A stretch of DNA of 64,000 bases from Ignavibacteriota bacterium (GTDB lineage Bacteria > Bacteroidota > Ignavibacteria > SZUA-365): the NCBI GenBank assembly GCA_016218045.1, contig JACRFB010000004.1, positions 1-64,000 on the forward strand. The letters run 5' to 3'. How positions within the stretch are numbered: the first letter of the stretch is position 1; each line of letters begins with the position of its first letter. The position numbers and the translations under genes were made by a program. The notes under the pieces are model-generated. The model saw only the letters and a list, made by a program, of their open reading frames with translations, had not been told where the DNA came from and did no database searches. This document shows positions 28,675 to 37,232 of the stretch, in pieces.

Positions 28675-29511
28675 ATGCTCATACGCCCGCCCGCAGTCAG
28701 CGGCACATTTTATCCCGACGATCCAACCCTGCTCACGCTGCAGGTGGATCACTTCCTTGACGAACATGCCGCGAAACATATTCCTGGCACGGTGCTCGGA
28801 GTGATCGTCCCGCATGCGGGGTACAGGTACTCGGGCTTCACTGCCGCCGCGGCGTACGCGCAGTTGCGTCACAGGAAGTTCAGCACGGCTGTCATCATTT
28901 CTCCCAGCCATCGCGAATATTTCAACGGCATCTCGATCTTCGACGGCGACGCCTACCGCACCCCATTGGGGCTCATCGAAACAGACACGACGTTGCGCGA
29001 AAAATTGCGCGCGCACAAAGGGGCATTCACGTTTTCACGTTTCGGGCACAGGACCGAGCATGCGGTGGAGGTGCAACTTCCCTTTCTCCAGCGTATCAAC
29101 GACGAAGTGCGTATACTTCCGATCGTGATGGGTGACCAGCGCCCCGAGCTGTGTATGCTGCTCGGCCGTATTCTCGCGGATGAAATGGATCCGGTGAACA
29201 CCGTCATCATCGCGTCGTCGGATCTGTCCCATATGCATCCGCAGCACGAAGCGCGCCGACTCGACACCATCGCGACCGAAGCCATACTCGCCCTGTCACC
29301 ATCGCGGCTGCTGCACGAACTGGCCGCAGGGTCCACCGAGGCGTGCGGCGGCGGTCCGATCTGCGCGTTGCTCCAGACCTGCATACTCCACAAGGCCGAC
29401 GGCGCACACGTGCTGCACCAGTGCACCTCCGGCGACGTCACCGGCGAGGAATCCCGCGTTGTGGGATATCTCTCGGCGGCAATCACTCGATCACCCCGCT
29501 ACCAGGACTGA
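28675..29511 (+). CDS. MEMO1 family protein (AmmeMemoRadiSam system protein B)
   Basis: The 278-residue protein matches MEMO1: it starts MLIRPPAVSGTFYPDDP, then VIVPHAGYRYSG with the first metal/active-site His, ISPSHREYFNG, RTEHAVEVQLPFLQ, and SSDLSHMHP. These contain the His residues that bind iron or copper in human MEMO1, and the family is related to extradiol dioxygenases. It sits between AMMECR1 (16-base gap) and the DUF2520 gene (4-base gap) in one operon. Confidence 0.9.
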   Translation: MLIRPPAVSGTFYPDDPTLLTLQVDHFLDEHAAKHIPGTVLGVIVPHAGYRYSGFTAAAAYAQLRHRKFSTAVIISPSHREYFNGISIFDGDAYRTPLGLIETDTTLREKLRAHKGAFTFSRFGHRTEHAVEVQLPFLQRINDEVRILPIVMGDQRPELCMLLGRILADEMDPVNTVIIASSDLSHMHPQHEARRLDTIATEAILALSPSRLLHELAAGSTEACGGGPICALLQTCILHKADGAHVLHQCTSGDVTGEESRVVGYLSAAITRSPRYQD

Positions 29512-29515
29512 ACTC

Positions 29516-30397
29516 ATGCCTCCTGCTTTCCGCGATATCGTGGTCATCGGCGCCGGCAACGTCGGATGCACACTCAGCAGATTTTTTTACACGCGGGGCC
29601 TCACGGTAACCGCCCTGATCGAGCGCGACAGCATGAAACTCGAACAGGCGCGTTCGGCTGTGTTCGCGAATGGATTCTCGACGGAACTCGAGAACATCCC
29701 GAGTTCGGCCACGGCCATCATCATTGCCGTGCAGGATCACAAGATCCTGGAGCTCGCGGAACGGCTCGCCTCGATGCGGCGGCAGTTCGGGCACGTCTTC
29801 ATCGCGCACACGTCGGGTCTGCGCACCGCCGACGACCTTGCGCCGCTCGCGGCACAGGGAGCCGTGACAGGTTCTCTCCATCCCATCCAGTCCTTCCCTT
29901 CGCCCTATCTCGACGTGCAGCGGCTCGACGCGATCGGTTGCGGGCTCGAGGGCAACATGACATTCATAGAGCGCGCGCGCGATCTGACAGCCATTCTCGG
30001 CTGGCGGCCTCTGGTGATTTCGAAAGAGTACAAGGCCATGTACCATCTGGCCTGCGTATTTGCGGGAAATTTCCTGACGACACTGGCTGCTGACGCGTTG
30101 CGAATCCTGCAGGAAGCAACATCACCCGGCGTGGATGTATCGCCGTTGATGCCCATGATCCGCAGTGTGTTGAAGGAAATCGAGCAGGGCTCACCACGCA
30201 GCGCGTTCACGGGCCCCGTCGCGCGCGGTGATGCGAGCACCATCGACTCGCATCTGGATCAGCTCAACAAGACCCTTCCAGAACTCATCCCCGTCTATTC
30301 CGATCTGGTGCGCCGTTCTTTGTCGCTCGCCACGATCTCTGAAAGCAAACGGACGGAGATACTCACGGCACTCACACGTATGGACAAGGGCGAGTAA
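29516..30397 (+). CDS. Rossmann-fold dehydrogenase-like protein with DUF2520 domain
   Basis: The 293-residue protein has an NAD(P)-binding Rossmann domain (DIVVIGAGNVGCTLSRFF, about 7-24) and a helical C-terminal DUF2520 domain (about 130-280) with the SLHPIQSFP signature and the ADALRILQEA helix. It resembles the F420- or NADP-dependent reductase and ketopantoate-reductase-like families, but no substrate is known. An AGGA ribosome site lies 8 bases upstream. It closes the AMMECR1-MEMO1 operon. Confidence 0.83.
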   Translation: MPPAFRDIVVIGAGNVGCTLSRFFYTRGLTVTALIERDSMKLEQARSAVFANGFSTELENIPSSATAIIIAVQDHKILELAERLASMRRQFGHVFIAHTSGLRTADDLAPLAAQGAVTGSLHPIQSFPSPYLDVQRLDAIGCGLEGNMTFIERARDLTAILGWRPLVISKEYKAMYHLACVFAGNFLTTLAADALRILQEATSPGVDVSPLMPMIRSVLKEIEQGSPRSAFTGPVARGDASTIDSHLDQLNKTLPELIPVYSDLVRRSLSLATISESKRTEILTALTRMDKGE

Positions 30398-30430
30398 AAC
30401 GCGCAACGCCCTGCCGCGCATGCCGGACAA

Positions 30431-31558
30431 TTATACTCCTGCGTGAAGCAGGTCGCTGATGACACGGGTCACGCGATCGTGTTCGGCGTCGGCGTCGTAG
30501 TTCCGCGACGCGCGTGCGGCCGCCGCTGCAAGCTGCAAGCGGGTGTTCCGTGAACCGGCAAGATCCCTGAACGCCGCCACGATGGTGGTCTCGTCCGAAG
30601 GATTCACCAGCACGCCGCACTGTCCTTCGTGCACGACACGGCTCAATTCAGGGAAATTACTGGCGATGACAGGCAGCCCTGCCGCAAGATACTCGAACAA
30701 CTTGTTGGGCAGCGAAAGGTAGTAGCTGCGGCCTCTGTTTTCGATGACACAGAGACCAACATCGGCACGGGCCGCCGTCGCGACCACCTCGGCCGAAGGA
30801 ACGGCCGGCAGGAAATGGACACGTGGCTCGACCCCCAATACGCGCGCTTCCTCCGCAAGCTGTCCGGTATCGCCCTGCCCCAGAAAAAGGAGGTGCGCAT
30901 CCGATACTTCGCGCATGGCACGAAGATAGAGCGAGGCCCCTCGGCCGTCCTGAACACCTCCCAGCGATAGAAAAAGGACGGCCTCGGCCGGCACACCGAG
31001 CGAAGCACGCACATCGATGCCCGGCAACCTGGATGACGAGGACGGGTAGTTGCGCGCCAGTTCGACCGGTACACGCGGATAACGGCCGCGCAGTATCTCG
31101 GCGATGGAATCGTTGACGGTAAAGATGGTTTGCGCACGGGAGGCGTATCGCTGCTCGACGGCACGCCAGAAGACACGGGTGACGGGTCTGGCGACGAGGG
31201 AGGCAATCGAGGGATACAGCTCGCGCGAGTCGAAACACAGCGGCACACGATTGCGCGCCGCCGCGCGCGCCGCCGCGGGAAGCACGTAGAGGTCCGACGC
31301 CAGGCAGAGTCCGGCGGCGCGCGCGGCGGGCGTCCCGGGCGCGTGCTGCCAAAACCAGGCGAGCCGACGTCGCAATGATCCGCGCGGTGCGGCCATGGTC
31401 TGCAGGTGTATTCCCGGCTCCAGTTCGCGCTCGGTTTCGGAATCACCCGGCGCAAGAACGGTCACCCTGCCGAAGCTGGTGAGCACCCGCGCAAAACGCA
31501 GGCAACGCGAGTCTGTTGTCGCATCACCCGAGACAAGGACGCAGGAGCGGAAGTCCAC
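30431..31558 (-). CDS. Glycosyltransferase family 4 (GT-B fold)
   Basis: The 375-residue enzyme has a variable N-terminal acceptor domain (VLVSGDATTDSRCLRFARVL, about 7-26) and a C-terminal donor domain. That domain contains LFLSLGGVQDGRG (about 190-202), the nucleotide-sugar motif region and the retaining-GT acid pair in LPNKLFEYLAAGLPVIAS (about 275-292), the E-x7-E-like loop typical of GT4. It ends 12 bases after the smaller PorV/PorQ gene starts the chain upstream, so it is the last gene of the surface operon. The acceptor is unknown; a surface glycan or glycoprotein is plausible. Confidence 0.8.
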   Translation of the reverse strand: MDFRSCVLVSGDATTDSRCLRFARVLTSFGRVTVLAPGDSETERELEPGIHLQTMAAPRGSLRRRLAWFWQHAPGTPAARAAGLCLASDLYVLPAAARAAARNRVPLCFDSRELYPSIASLVARPVTRVFWRAVEQRYASRAQTIFTVNDSIAEILRGRYPRVPVELARNYPSSSSRLPGIDVRASLGVPAEAVLFLSLGGVQDGRGASLYLRAMREVSDAHLLFLGQGDTGQLAEEARVLGVEPRVHFLPAVPSAEVVATAARADVGLCVIENRGRSYYLSLPNKLFEYLAAGLPVIASNFPELSRVVHEGQCGVLVNPSDETTIVAAFRDLAGSRNTRLQLAAAAARASRNYDADAEHDRVTRVISDLLHAGV

Positions 31559-31570
31559 GCCCGCTCCGCG

Positions 31571-32497
31571 TCAGAGGGACAGCGACAACGCGAATGTGTG
31601 CGCGGTGCCGAACGTTTCCGTGTAGGGCACAAAGGAGTAGTCGAGGTTCAGCGGACCGTACACAACTCCGAATCCGCCCGACATACCCTTGATTTCGGAA
31701 CCAGTCATGTATCCGACACGCAGAGCGACAAGCTTGTCGTATTCGAACTCGAAACCGGCGTGCAGGTTTGTGCTTTTTTCCTTGAACACCGACACTGCAT
31801 CGACGGCAACACCAAAGTTCATTTTATCGAGACCGCCCGTTGTCTCATACGCAGTACCCGCGCGCAGCATGGTCGGGAGTGTGGTCGACTCGACGCGCAT
31901 GGCGCTCATGTCGCCCATGTTCAGCACGGCCGCGCCAAGACTCACGTCGCGCAGCGCTCCAGCGCCAAAGGGTCGGACACGCAAACCGAGATCGAAGGCA
32001 TACCCCGAGGCGTCGTCCACATACAGTTTCTCGTACAGGAATTTTGCACTGAGTCCGGCGGTCACATTGTCGGCCACGGGAAATCCCGCGGACAGGCCCA
32101 GCATGAAGTCGCGCGAGGAAAAATCGCCCTGCGCCTCACCTGGCTGCAGTCGCGTTTCGATATTGTCGACCGACGCGAGATGCATCGCGGCGCCGAGTGT
32201 CCAGCCACCGAGCGGCAGCACCAGTCCGACGTATTGCGAGGTCACATCCTGCACCGAAATCTCGTGTGCGATGGAGAGGGCTGCCCTGTCCTGCGCTCCG
32301 AGCAGTGCGGGGTTGTAGAACGATGCAAAACCGAGCCGCGCGTCGGCGGCGCCCGTTTCGCCCAGCGCGATGCCGCGCGCTCCCACGCCGTTCTTGAGCA
32401 CGCTGAGGCCTGTGGCTCCCGTCTGCGCATGCACGGGATGAAGCGCGGCGAACAGTGCGAGAAGCGCGGGAAGGAGGAGAAGTCGGTATGTCCGCAT
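31571..32497 (-). CDS. PorV/PorQ-family outer-membrane beta-barrel protein
   Basis: The 308-residue protein has a signal peptide (1-24, ending ALHPVHAQ), followed by GVGARGIALGETGAADARL and a FYNPALLG motif. This N-terminal pattern is typical of the PorV/PorQ (UPF0164) family, where the YNPAGLA-type segment is conserved. The rest is a series of amphipathic strands ending FALSLSL. PorV in T9SS organisms shuttles cargo to the attachment complex. The gene starts one base after the stop of a second, larger family member. Confidence 0.82.
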   Translation of the reverse strand: MRTYRLLLLPALLALFAALHPVHAQTGATGLSVLKNGVGARGIALGETGAADARLGFASFYNPALLGAQDRAALSIAHEISVQDVTSQYVGLVLPLGGWTLGAAMHLASVDNIETRLQPGEAQGDFSSRDFMLGLSAGFPVADNVTAGLSAKFLYEKLYVDDASGYAFDLGLRVRPFGAGALRDVSLGAAVLNMGDMSAMRVESTTLPTMLRAGTAYETTGGLDKMNFGVAVDAVSVFKEKSTNLHAGFEFEYDKLVALRVGYMTGSEIKGMSGGFGVVYGPLNLDYSFVPYTETFGTAHTFALSLSL

Positions 32498-32498
32498 G

Positions 32499-33539
32499 TC
32501 AGAAGGTCAGTGCGAATGAGAGAACGTGTGTGGGAGCCGGTGCCACCGGCTCGAGAATAAAGGCATAACTGATGGTGGGATGAAACACAGATACGGGCTG
32601 TGTGAAAGAGACGCCGAAGCTCGGTCGCGGATCGATGCCGTCGCCTTTGAGCGCCATGCGATCGAGGCCGGCGCGCACGGTCAACTGTTCCACCAGCGCC
32701 ACCTCGGCACCCGCGCGGAGAAGCACCGCGTCGCTGCCGTACAGCTCCGCTTCGACAGCCACCACGCCGCCATGCATCACGTCGACGGTGGAGGCGGCGG
32801 CCAATCGATATATTCGGATGAATGGGTCTTCTGTCGATTTCCCGTTCTCCGGTCCGTACAGCGCGCCCGTATCCCACTTGTATTTCGTGAGCAGTTCCTG
32901 CGCCACCATCGCGATGCTCAAGCGCTCGCTGAGCGAATACAGTATGCCAATGTCGACGCCAAAACCGGAACTCGTTACATCTTTGTAGAGTCCCGCGTAG
33001 TAGAATTTGACGTTGAATCCGCCCGCCATTCTCGGTGTGAATCTGTTTCCGAAATTCAGGAAGAACTGATTCTCGAACACGCTCATCTTTTCGGTCTGGA
33101 AGCCGTCGCTGTCGTACCCCATCACATCGGCATCACCCGCATTGGTCCATCCCGCGGAGACACCCGCGATGGACAGGGCGTCGGGGTCGTCGGGAAACTT
33201 GTTTGCGCCATTTTTCCTGATGGTCACCCGCTGCGTGTAACTGATTTGATTCAGGGCACGATCCAACGCCAGCACCGAGTAATTGCCGTACACCACGCGG
33301 TCGCTCTGAAAAGGCGTCAGCGCGGGATTGTAGGTGGACGATATCGCGCCGCTCGTGATTGCGCTCATGGCATTGCCCATGCCCATGCCGCGCGCGCCAA
33401 AGCCCAGTCGCGTAAACGCGCCGGCTTTGCCGCCCTGCGCTAAGACTTGGCCCGGCATACATAAAAGCGCGGCGAGGAAAAGTGCGACGGCTGCAACGCG
33501 CCGCACATGTATGGTTTCGGATCCGCGTTTCATGCTCAT
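32499..33539 (-). CDS. PorV/PorQ-family outer-membrane beta-barrel protein (larger paralogue)
   Basis: The 346-residue protein has a signal peptide (about 1-35, ending GQVLAQ) and then FTRLGFGARGMGMGNAMSAI and STYNPALTPF, the PorV/PorQ N-terminal signature. The barrel ends HVLSFALTF with the terminal Phe expected of outer-membrane proteins. Its start overlaps the stop of the upstream propeller gene by 4 bases (ATGA). It and the next gene are distant paralogues expressed together, probably as cargo or assembly factors for the surface proteins nearby (inference). Confidence 0.82.
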   Translation of the reverse strand: MSMKRGSETIHVRRVAAVALFLAALLCMPGQVLAQGGKAGAFTRLGFGARGMGMGNAMSAITSGAISSTYNPALTPFQSDRVVYGNYSVLALDRALNQISYTQRVTIRKNGANKFPDDPDALSIAGVSAGWTNAGDADVMGYDSDGFQTEKMSVFENQFFLNFGNRFTPRMAGGFNVKFYYAGLYKDVTSSGFGVDIGILYSLSERLSIAMVAQELLTKYKWDTGALYGPENGKSTEDPFIRIYRLAAASTVDVMHGGVVAVEAELYGSDAVLLRAGAEVALVEQLTVRAGLDRMALKGDGIDPRPSFGVSFTQPVSVFHPTISYAFILEPVAPAPTHVLSFALTF

Positions 33540-35116
33540 TGCAACACCACCACTTTTGTCCAGACCGGATCGGCATCACCGACCGTGACCTGGATGTAGT
33601 ACAAACCGTTCGCCACCTGCGTGCCCGCATCATCTCTGCCGTCCCATATCTCGTCGAGTTCCATATTGGCCGGACGCGCGGCGTTCTGCACAAGCACGCG
33701 GACCGGGAACATCGCGAAGTCGTAGACGCGAATCGAAACCGTCCCTGTCCCGTCGCTGCGGTACCGCACGCGGCACACTTCCGCGGCGGGTGAAAAGGGA
33801 TTCGGATAGGCGTAGGTTTTTACCGACTCGGTGAGCGGCTGTGCAGCGCGGAGGATGGTCCAGTTCCTCCCGAACGGCTCGTTTGGCGAATCGATGGTGG
33901 TCACGAGTCCGTCCGCAGTGGCGAGCCACACGCGTGATCCCTGCGAGGCCACCGCATAACAGCGGCTGTCGGTGATGCGCGCGCGGTTCACCTGGTCGAC
34001 GAAGACGGACTGATTCAGCCAGGTCCGGCCGCCGTCATCGGAACGGAACACACCGGAATTGGTTCCGGCATAGACGATCGAATCCAGAAAACCGAAATTA
34101 TGCGTGAATTCGCCGCGCAGCGCAGTCGTCCAGGTGTCCCCACCGTCGACGGTGTAACTCACCGCGCGGAATTCGAGTGCCTCGAGGGCGTTGATGGTCG
34201 ATGCCCAGATACACTCGCGCCCGTTCACCACATTCCGTCCGAGCGCCACGACGAAGTTGCCTGATATCGGGGTGCGCTGATTGGCGTACGAGAATTTTCG
34301 CCACGATCGCCCGGCATCCGTCGTGCGATTGACGCCGCCCGCGGTGCCGACCCAGACGGTGCTGTCGTTTACGGCGAGCACGGAAAACACGCGGTGATTC
34401 AGACTGCCGCGTAATCCCTTCTGCGTGCCGGCGGCGTTCCAGAAGTCGGGCCTGTCCACGGGGGACAGAGCAAAAGACAACGTGTCGTCGACATCGATGG
34501 AATCGAGATTGTCGGGCGGCAATACCACAGGCTGGAAGGTCAGACCGCCGTCGGACGAGCGACGCAGACCTCCGGCAAAATTCGCCGTCCAAATATCGGT
34601 GCCGGTCACTGCAACGTCGTAGGTGATGTTGTTGATCGGTGTGGTGATGGCGAGTCCCTTGATGCGATTCGCGCCGTATTGCACTGTGATCGTGCTGTCG
34701 CCCTCCGCCTCCTGCGGTTGCATGATACGTCGCCAGGTGGCGCCGTTGTCGGTTGACACTGCGAGGCCGAGTCCTTTCGGAAGTCGGGTGCCGTCGTCGA
34801 GTTCTTCTGAACCGGCGAGCGAAGCCCAGAGTACGGGACCGTGTCCGTCAAGGGCGGCAATATCCTCCTTGTCAAAGGGCGCGGCATCCCCAAAATGTCG
34901 CCACGACGCGCCGCCATCGGTGCTGAGATCGAGTCCTTTGCCGCCTGCGACCCACACGCTGTCGCCTCGTATCAGGAATTCGATGGCGCTGTTGCTCAGC
35001 GGAAGTGAGCCCTGACCGAGCTGCGGAGATGAAGGAAACATCTGCGCGCTTGCGCGCGGAAGAAGGAGTGTCATCACACATGCGACGACCGGGAGATACC
35101 CACAGCGTGTTCTCAT
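33536..35116 (-). CDS. Secreted beta-propeller protein with C-terminal FlgD-like/sorting domain
   Basis: The 526-residue protein has a signal peptide (about 1-25, ending PRASAQ). Repeated propeller units follow (DLSTDGGASWRHF, LAVSTDNGATWRR, GGVNRTTDAGRSWRK, GVFRSDDGGRTWLN). The C-terminus (about 440-526) is of the FlgD-Ig/T9SS-associated type, with YPNPFSP, DGRDDAGTQVANGLYYIQV and KVVVLQ. It is likely surface-exposed or periplasmic and lies immediately upstream of two PorV/PorQ genes, with a lipoprotein 4 bases before it. Confidence 0.8.
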   Translation of the reverse strand: MRTRCGYLPVVACVMTLLLPRASAQMFPSSPQLGQGSLPLSNSAIEFLIRGDSVWVAGGKGLDLSTDGGASWRHFGDAAPFDKEDIAALDGHGPVLWASLAGSEELDDGTRLPKGLGLAVSTDNGATWRRIMQPQEAEGDSTITVQYGANRIKGLAITTPINNITYDVAVTGTDIWTANFAGGLRRSSDGGLTFQPVVLPPDNLDSIDVDDTLSFALSPVDRPDFWNAAGTQKGLRGSLNHRVFSVLAVNDSTVWVGTAGGVNRTTDAGRSWRKFSYANQRTPISGNFVVALGRNVVNGRECIWASTINALEALEFRAVSYTVDGGDTWTTALRGEFTHNFGFLDSIVYAGTNSGVFRSDDGGRTWLNQSVFVDQVNRARITDSRCYAVASQGSRVWLATADGLVTTIDSPNEPFGRNWTILRAAQPLTESVKTYAYPNPFSPAAEVCRVRYRSDGTGTVSIRVYDFAMFPVRVLVQNAARPANMELDEIWDGRDDAGTQVANGLYYIQVTVGDADPVWTKVVVLQ

Positions 35117-35120
35117 GCGC

Positions 35121-35948
35121 CTAACGGAGATAAATGTTTCGCGCTTCGAAGGCGCTCAGATTGCTGAGATCGTACACAAAAAATTCGAAACGATAACGGC
35201 CGCGTGCTGCGGTCGAGGGCAACTGCACGTCGATGGTGTACGTGCCGTCCCCCGCAAGCGCGTCGCCATGTGTGCCGTCGTCGAACATGATGAAAGGGTT
35301 GCTTACGGATGCCTGGCCATTGGGCAGATAGGAATTGAACAGGACGCGTTTGATATCGCCCCGACCGCTCGAATCGGTCACACATGCGGTGATGCGCAGC
35401 ACCTGGGATCCCTCCGTCGGCACGTCGACGGTGTCAGGAGTCTCGATGCCGCAGAAATACGGCGGCCGGCTGCCTGAGGTCACAGACACCTTCGCGTGAA
35501 CCTGCGCAGCGGACCTGTCCGCCGCGTCACTGCCCTCCACATTCAAACGATAGTCACGCACGTCGCCCCTGCTGATGCGCAACTCCACCAAACCCTCGAA
35601 GTACCCGTTCGAAACGCGGCGCAAATCCGCGCGCGCGAGCGACTCCGAGCGTCCATCCACAGTGACGTTCGCCCATGCGCGCGTAACGCGTCTGGTCTGA
35701 TCGGCCTGTGTGGTATCCGTGTGTACGGAGAGGGGGATCGGGATGACGATCGGATCGGACGGCGATTTATCACGCCCCGCGACAATCGACATGGTGTCGG
35801 TGTCGAACGACGACGCCGGGAGCGAGAGTTGGAAAAAGCTCTGCTGCTGAGGTGGAAGCTGTGTGTCTACCAGCGAAGTGTCGTCGCTGCAGGAGTAAAG
35901 GAAACACGAGAGAACAGCGAGCGCGGCAATACGCGAGACAACTATCAT
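35121..35948 (-). CDS. Putative lipoprotein, 275 aa
   Basis: A signal peptide with lipobox (LSCFLYSC, Cys 20) marks a lipoprotein. The mature part has two beta-sandwich-like regions; the second contains ITACVTDSSGRGDIKRVLFN and MFDDGTHGDALAGDGTYT, a pattern seen in choice-of-anchor or Ig-like surface modules. Function is unknown. It is the first gene of the operon running through the propeller, the two PorV/PorQ proteins and GT4. Confidence 0.65.
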   Translation of the reverse strand: MIVVSRIAALAVLSCFLYSCSDDTSLVDTQLPPQQQSFFQLSLPASSFDTDTMSIVAGRDKSPSDPIVIPIPLSVHTDTTQADQTRRVTRAWANVTVDGRSESLARADLRRVSNGYFEGLVELRISRGDVRDYRLNVEGSDAADRSAAQVHAKVSVTSGSRPPYFCGIETPDTVDVPTEGSQVLRITACVTDSSGRGDIKRVLFNSYLPNGQASVSNPFIMFDDGTHGDALAGDGTYTIDVQLPSTAARGRYRFEFFVYDLSNLSAFEARNIYLR

Positions 35949-35977
35949 TTACACGATTCCTATGCTGAAGTATGACG

Positions 35978-36012
35978 AAGCCGGGGCACCAATTGGTTGC
36001 ATGCCCCGGCTT
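35978..36012. other. Strong hairpin without a T-run between site-2 protease and lipoprotein genes
   Basis: An 11-bp perfect stem (AAGCCGGGGCA with TGCCCCGGCTT) flanks a 13-base loop. Neither side continues into a T-run, so it is not a standard terminator. It lies downstream of the site-2 protease gene and 30 bases upstream of the lipoprotein start, so it could shape the 5' leader of the surface operon, or mark an mRNA end. Confidence 0.6.
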
Positions 36013-36109
36013 ACAGTCACACTATCAAGGAGGCAGAACAAACATACCCAACCGATTTTTAAAAGTCAATCCGGCAGGATGTCCGGTTTCATTTTTTCCA
36101 TGAAAAAAA

Positions 36110-37141
36110 TTATTGGAAGAAGATGGGAGCGGGTACTGCACATAAAATGAACATCAGAAAGGCGAAAAAGCCAAGAGCCCGACGACGCGTATCAAGTTCT
36201 TGATATTCATCGACTTGCGGATGATCGACCTTGATCACAAAGAGAATGATGAGGGACCAGAGAAACCACCCCGGCCAAAAAACGGAATAATAATTGCTGA
36301 AATTTTCAACGATGTAGATCGCCGTATCCTCGAAGTTGAGATACGCGAGAATGGTCGGGAGGAAGCCCATTCCGCCAAGAATGGCGAGCAAAATCACCAC
36401 TCCGCGGGCGATAAAACCATGCAGTTTCGGGAACATCGCGTACAGAATATGGCCGCCATCGAGCTGCCCTGCGGGCAGAAGATTCATCGCTGTTACCAGC
36501 AGGCCAAACCAGCCGGTGATGAGCAGCGGATAGTGATACATCTCCCACATCGGCGGGACATACGCACCTGCTGGTGCAAAAATACCCTGCATGAGAGTGT
36601 ACATCGCGGGCATGCCGAAGGTCATGGTTGTTCCCGGCGGAAGACCGGGAACGTTGTTGATCACAAAATCGAAGTCCGGATGTATTGCGAGAAGAAAATC
36701 GGTGCCAGGGAGTGTGAGGAAACCGACCGCGAGCACCAGCAGGCTCGCGATGAATCCCGCGATAGGACCCGCGATACCGATATCAAAAAGCGCGACAACG
36801 CTGCTGATGCGTCGTTTGGTGCGGATCACCGCACCGAGTGTTCCGAAACCGACGATGTCGACAGGCGGCAGCGGAATGAAGTACGGAAGCGTGACCGGCA
36901 CACGATGATGCCGCGCGGCGAAATAATGTCCGAACTCGTGCGATGCGAGGATAAAAAGCAGTGCGATGCTGTATGTGAGGCCGAGTTCGATGTTGACGAG
37001 ATCCGTTTCATTGCGCCATAACATGCCCGCTATCATCGTCGTGAAAAACGTGACCACAAAAAAGATCGTGTGTTTGAGTATCTGCACCGGCGCGAGAAGC
37101 GGGTCACGCGCGGGAAGATCTGTCGTGTCGAGAGGATTCAT
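36110..37141 (-). CDS. Site-2 protease family membrane metalloprotease (M50)
   Basis: The 343-residue polytopic protein carries the zinc motif HEFGH (68-72) in an early helix and the second motif NLLPAGQLDGGH (about 213-224), whose Asp is the third zinc ligand. Several further helices and a short cytoplasmic HPQVDEYQ loop follow. It resembles the EGY1-like M50 subgroup lacking a PDZ domain. Such proteases cut membrane proteins such as anti-sigma factors. The start at 37141 has no clear ribosome site. Confidence 0.85.
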   Translation of the reverse strand: MNPLDTTDLPARDPLLAPVQILKHTIFFVVTFFTTMIAGMLWRNETDLVNIELGLTYSIALLFILASHEFGHYFAARHHRVPVTLPYFIPLPPVDIVGFGTLGAVIRTKRRISSVVALFDIGIAGPIAGFIASLLVLAVGFLTLPGTDFLLAIHPDFDFVINNVPGLPPGTTMTFGMPAMYTLMQGIFAPAGAYVPPMWEMYHYPLLITGWFGLLVTAMNLLPAGQLDGGHILYAMFPKLHGFIARGVVILLAILGGMGFLPTILAYLNFEDTAIYIVENFSNYYSVFWPGWFLWSLIILFVIKVDHPQVDEYQELDTRRRALGFFAFLMFILCAVPAPIFFQ

Positions 37142-37232
37142 GGAGTGGTCGATGTTTCGATGTCGTCGGTGTCTCTGTGCCCGTGTATGCGGATCTGTGC
37201 ACGCATCTCCTGCCGCGATGTTGGGTGTATGC

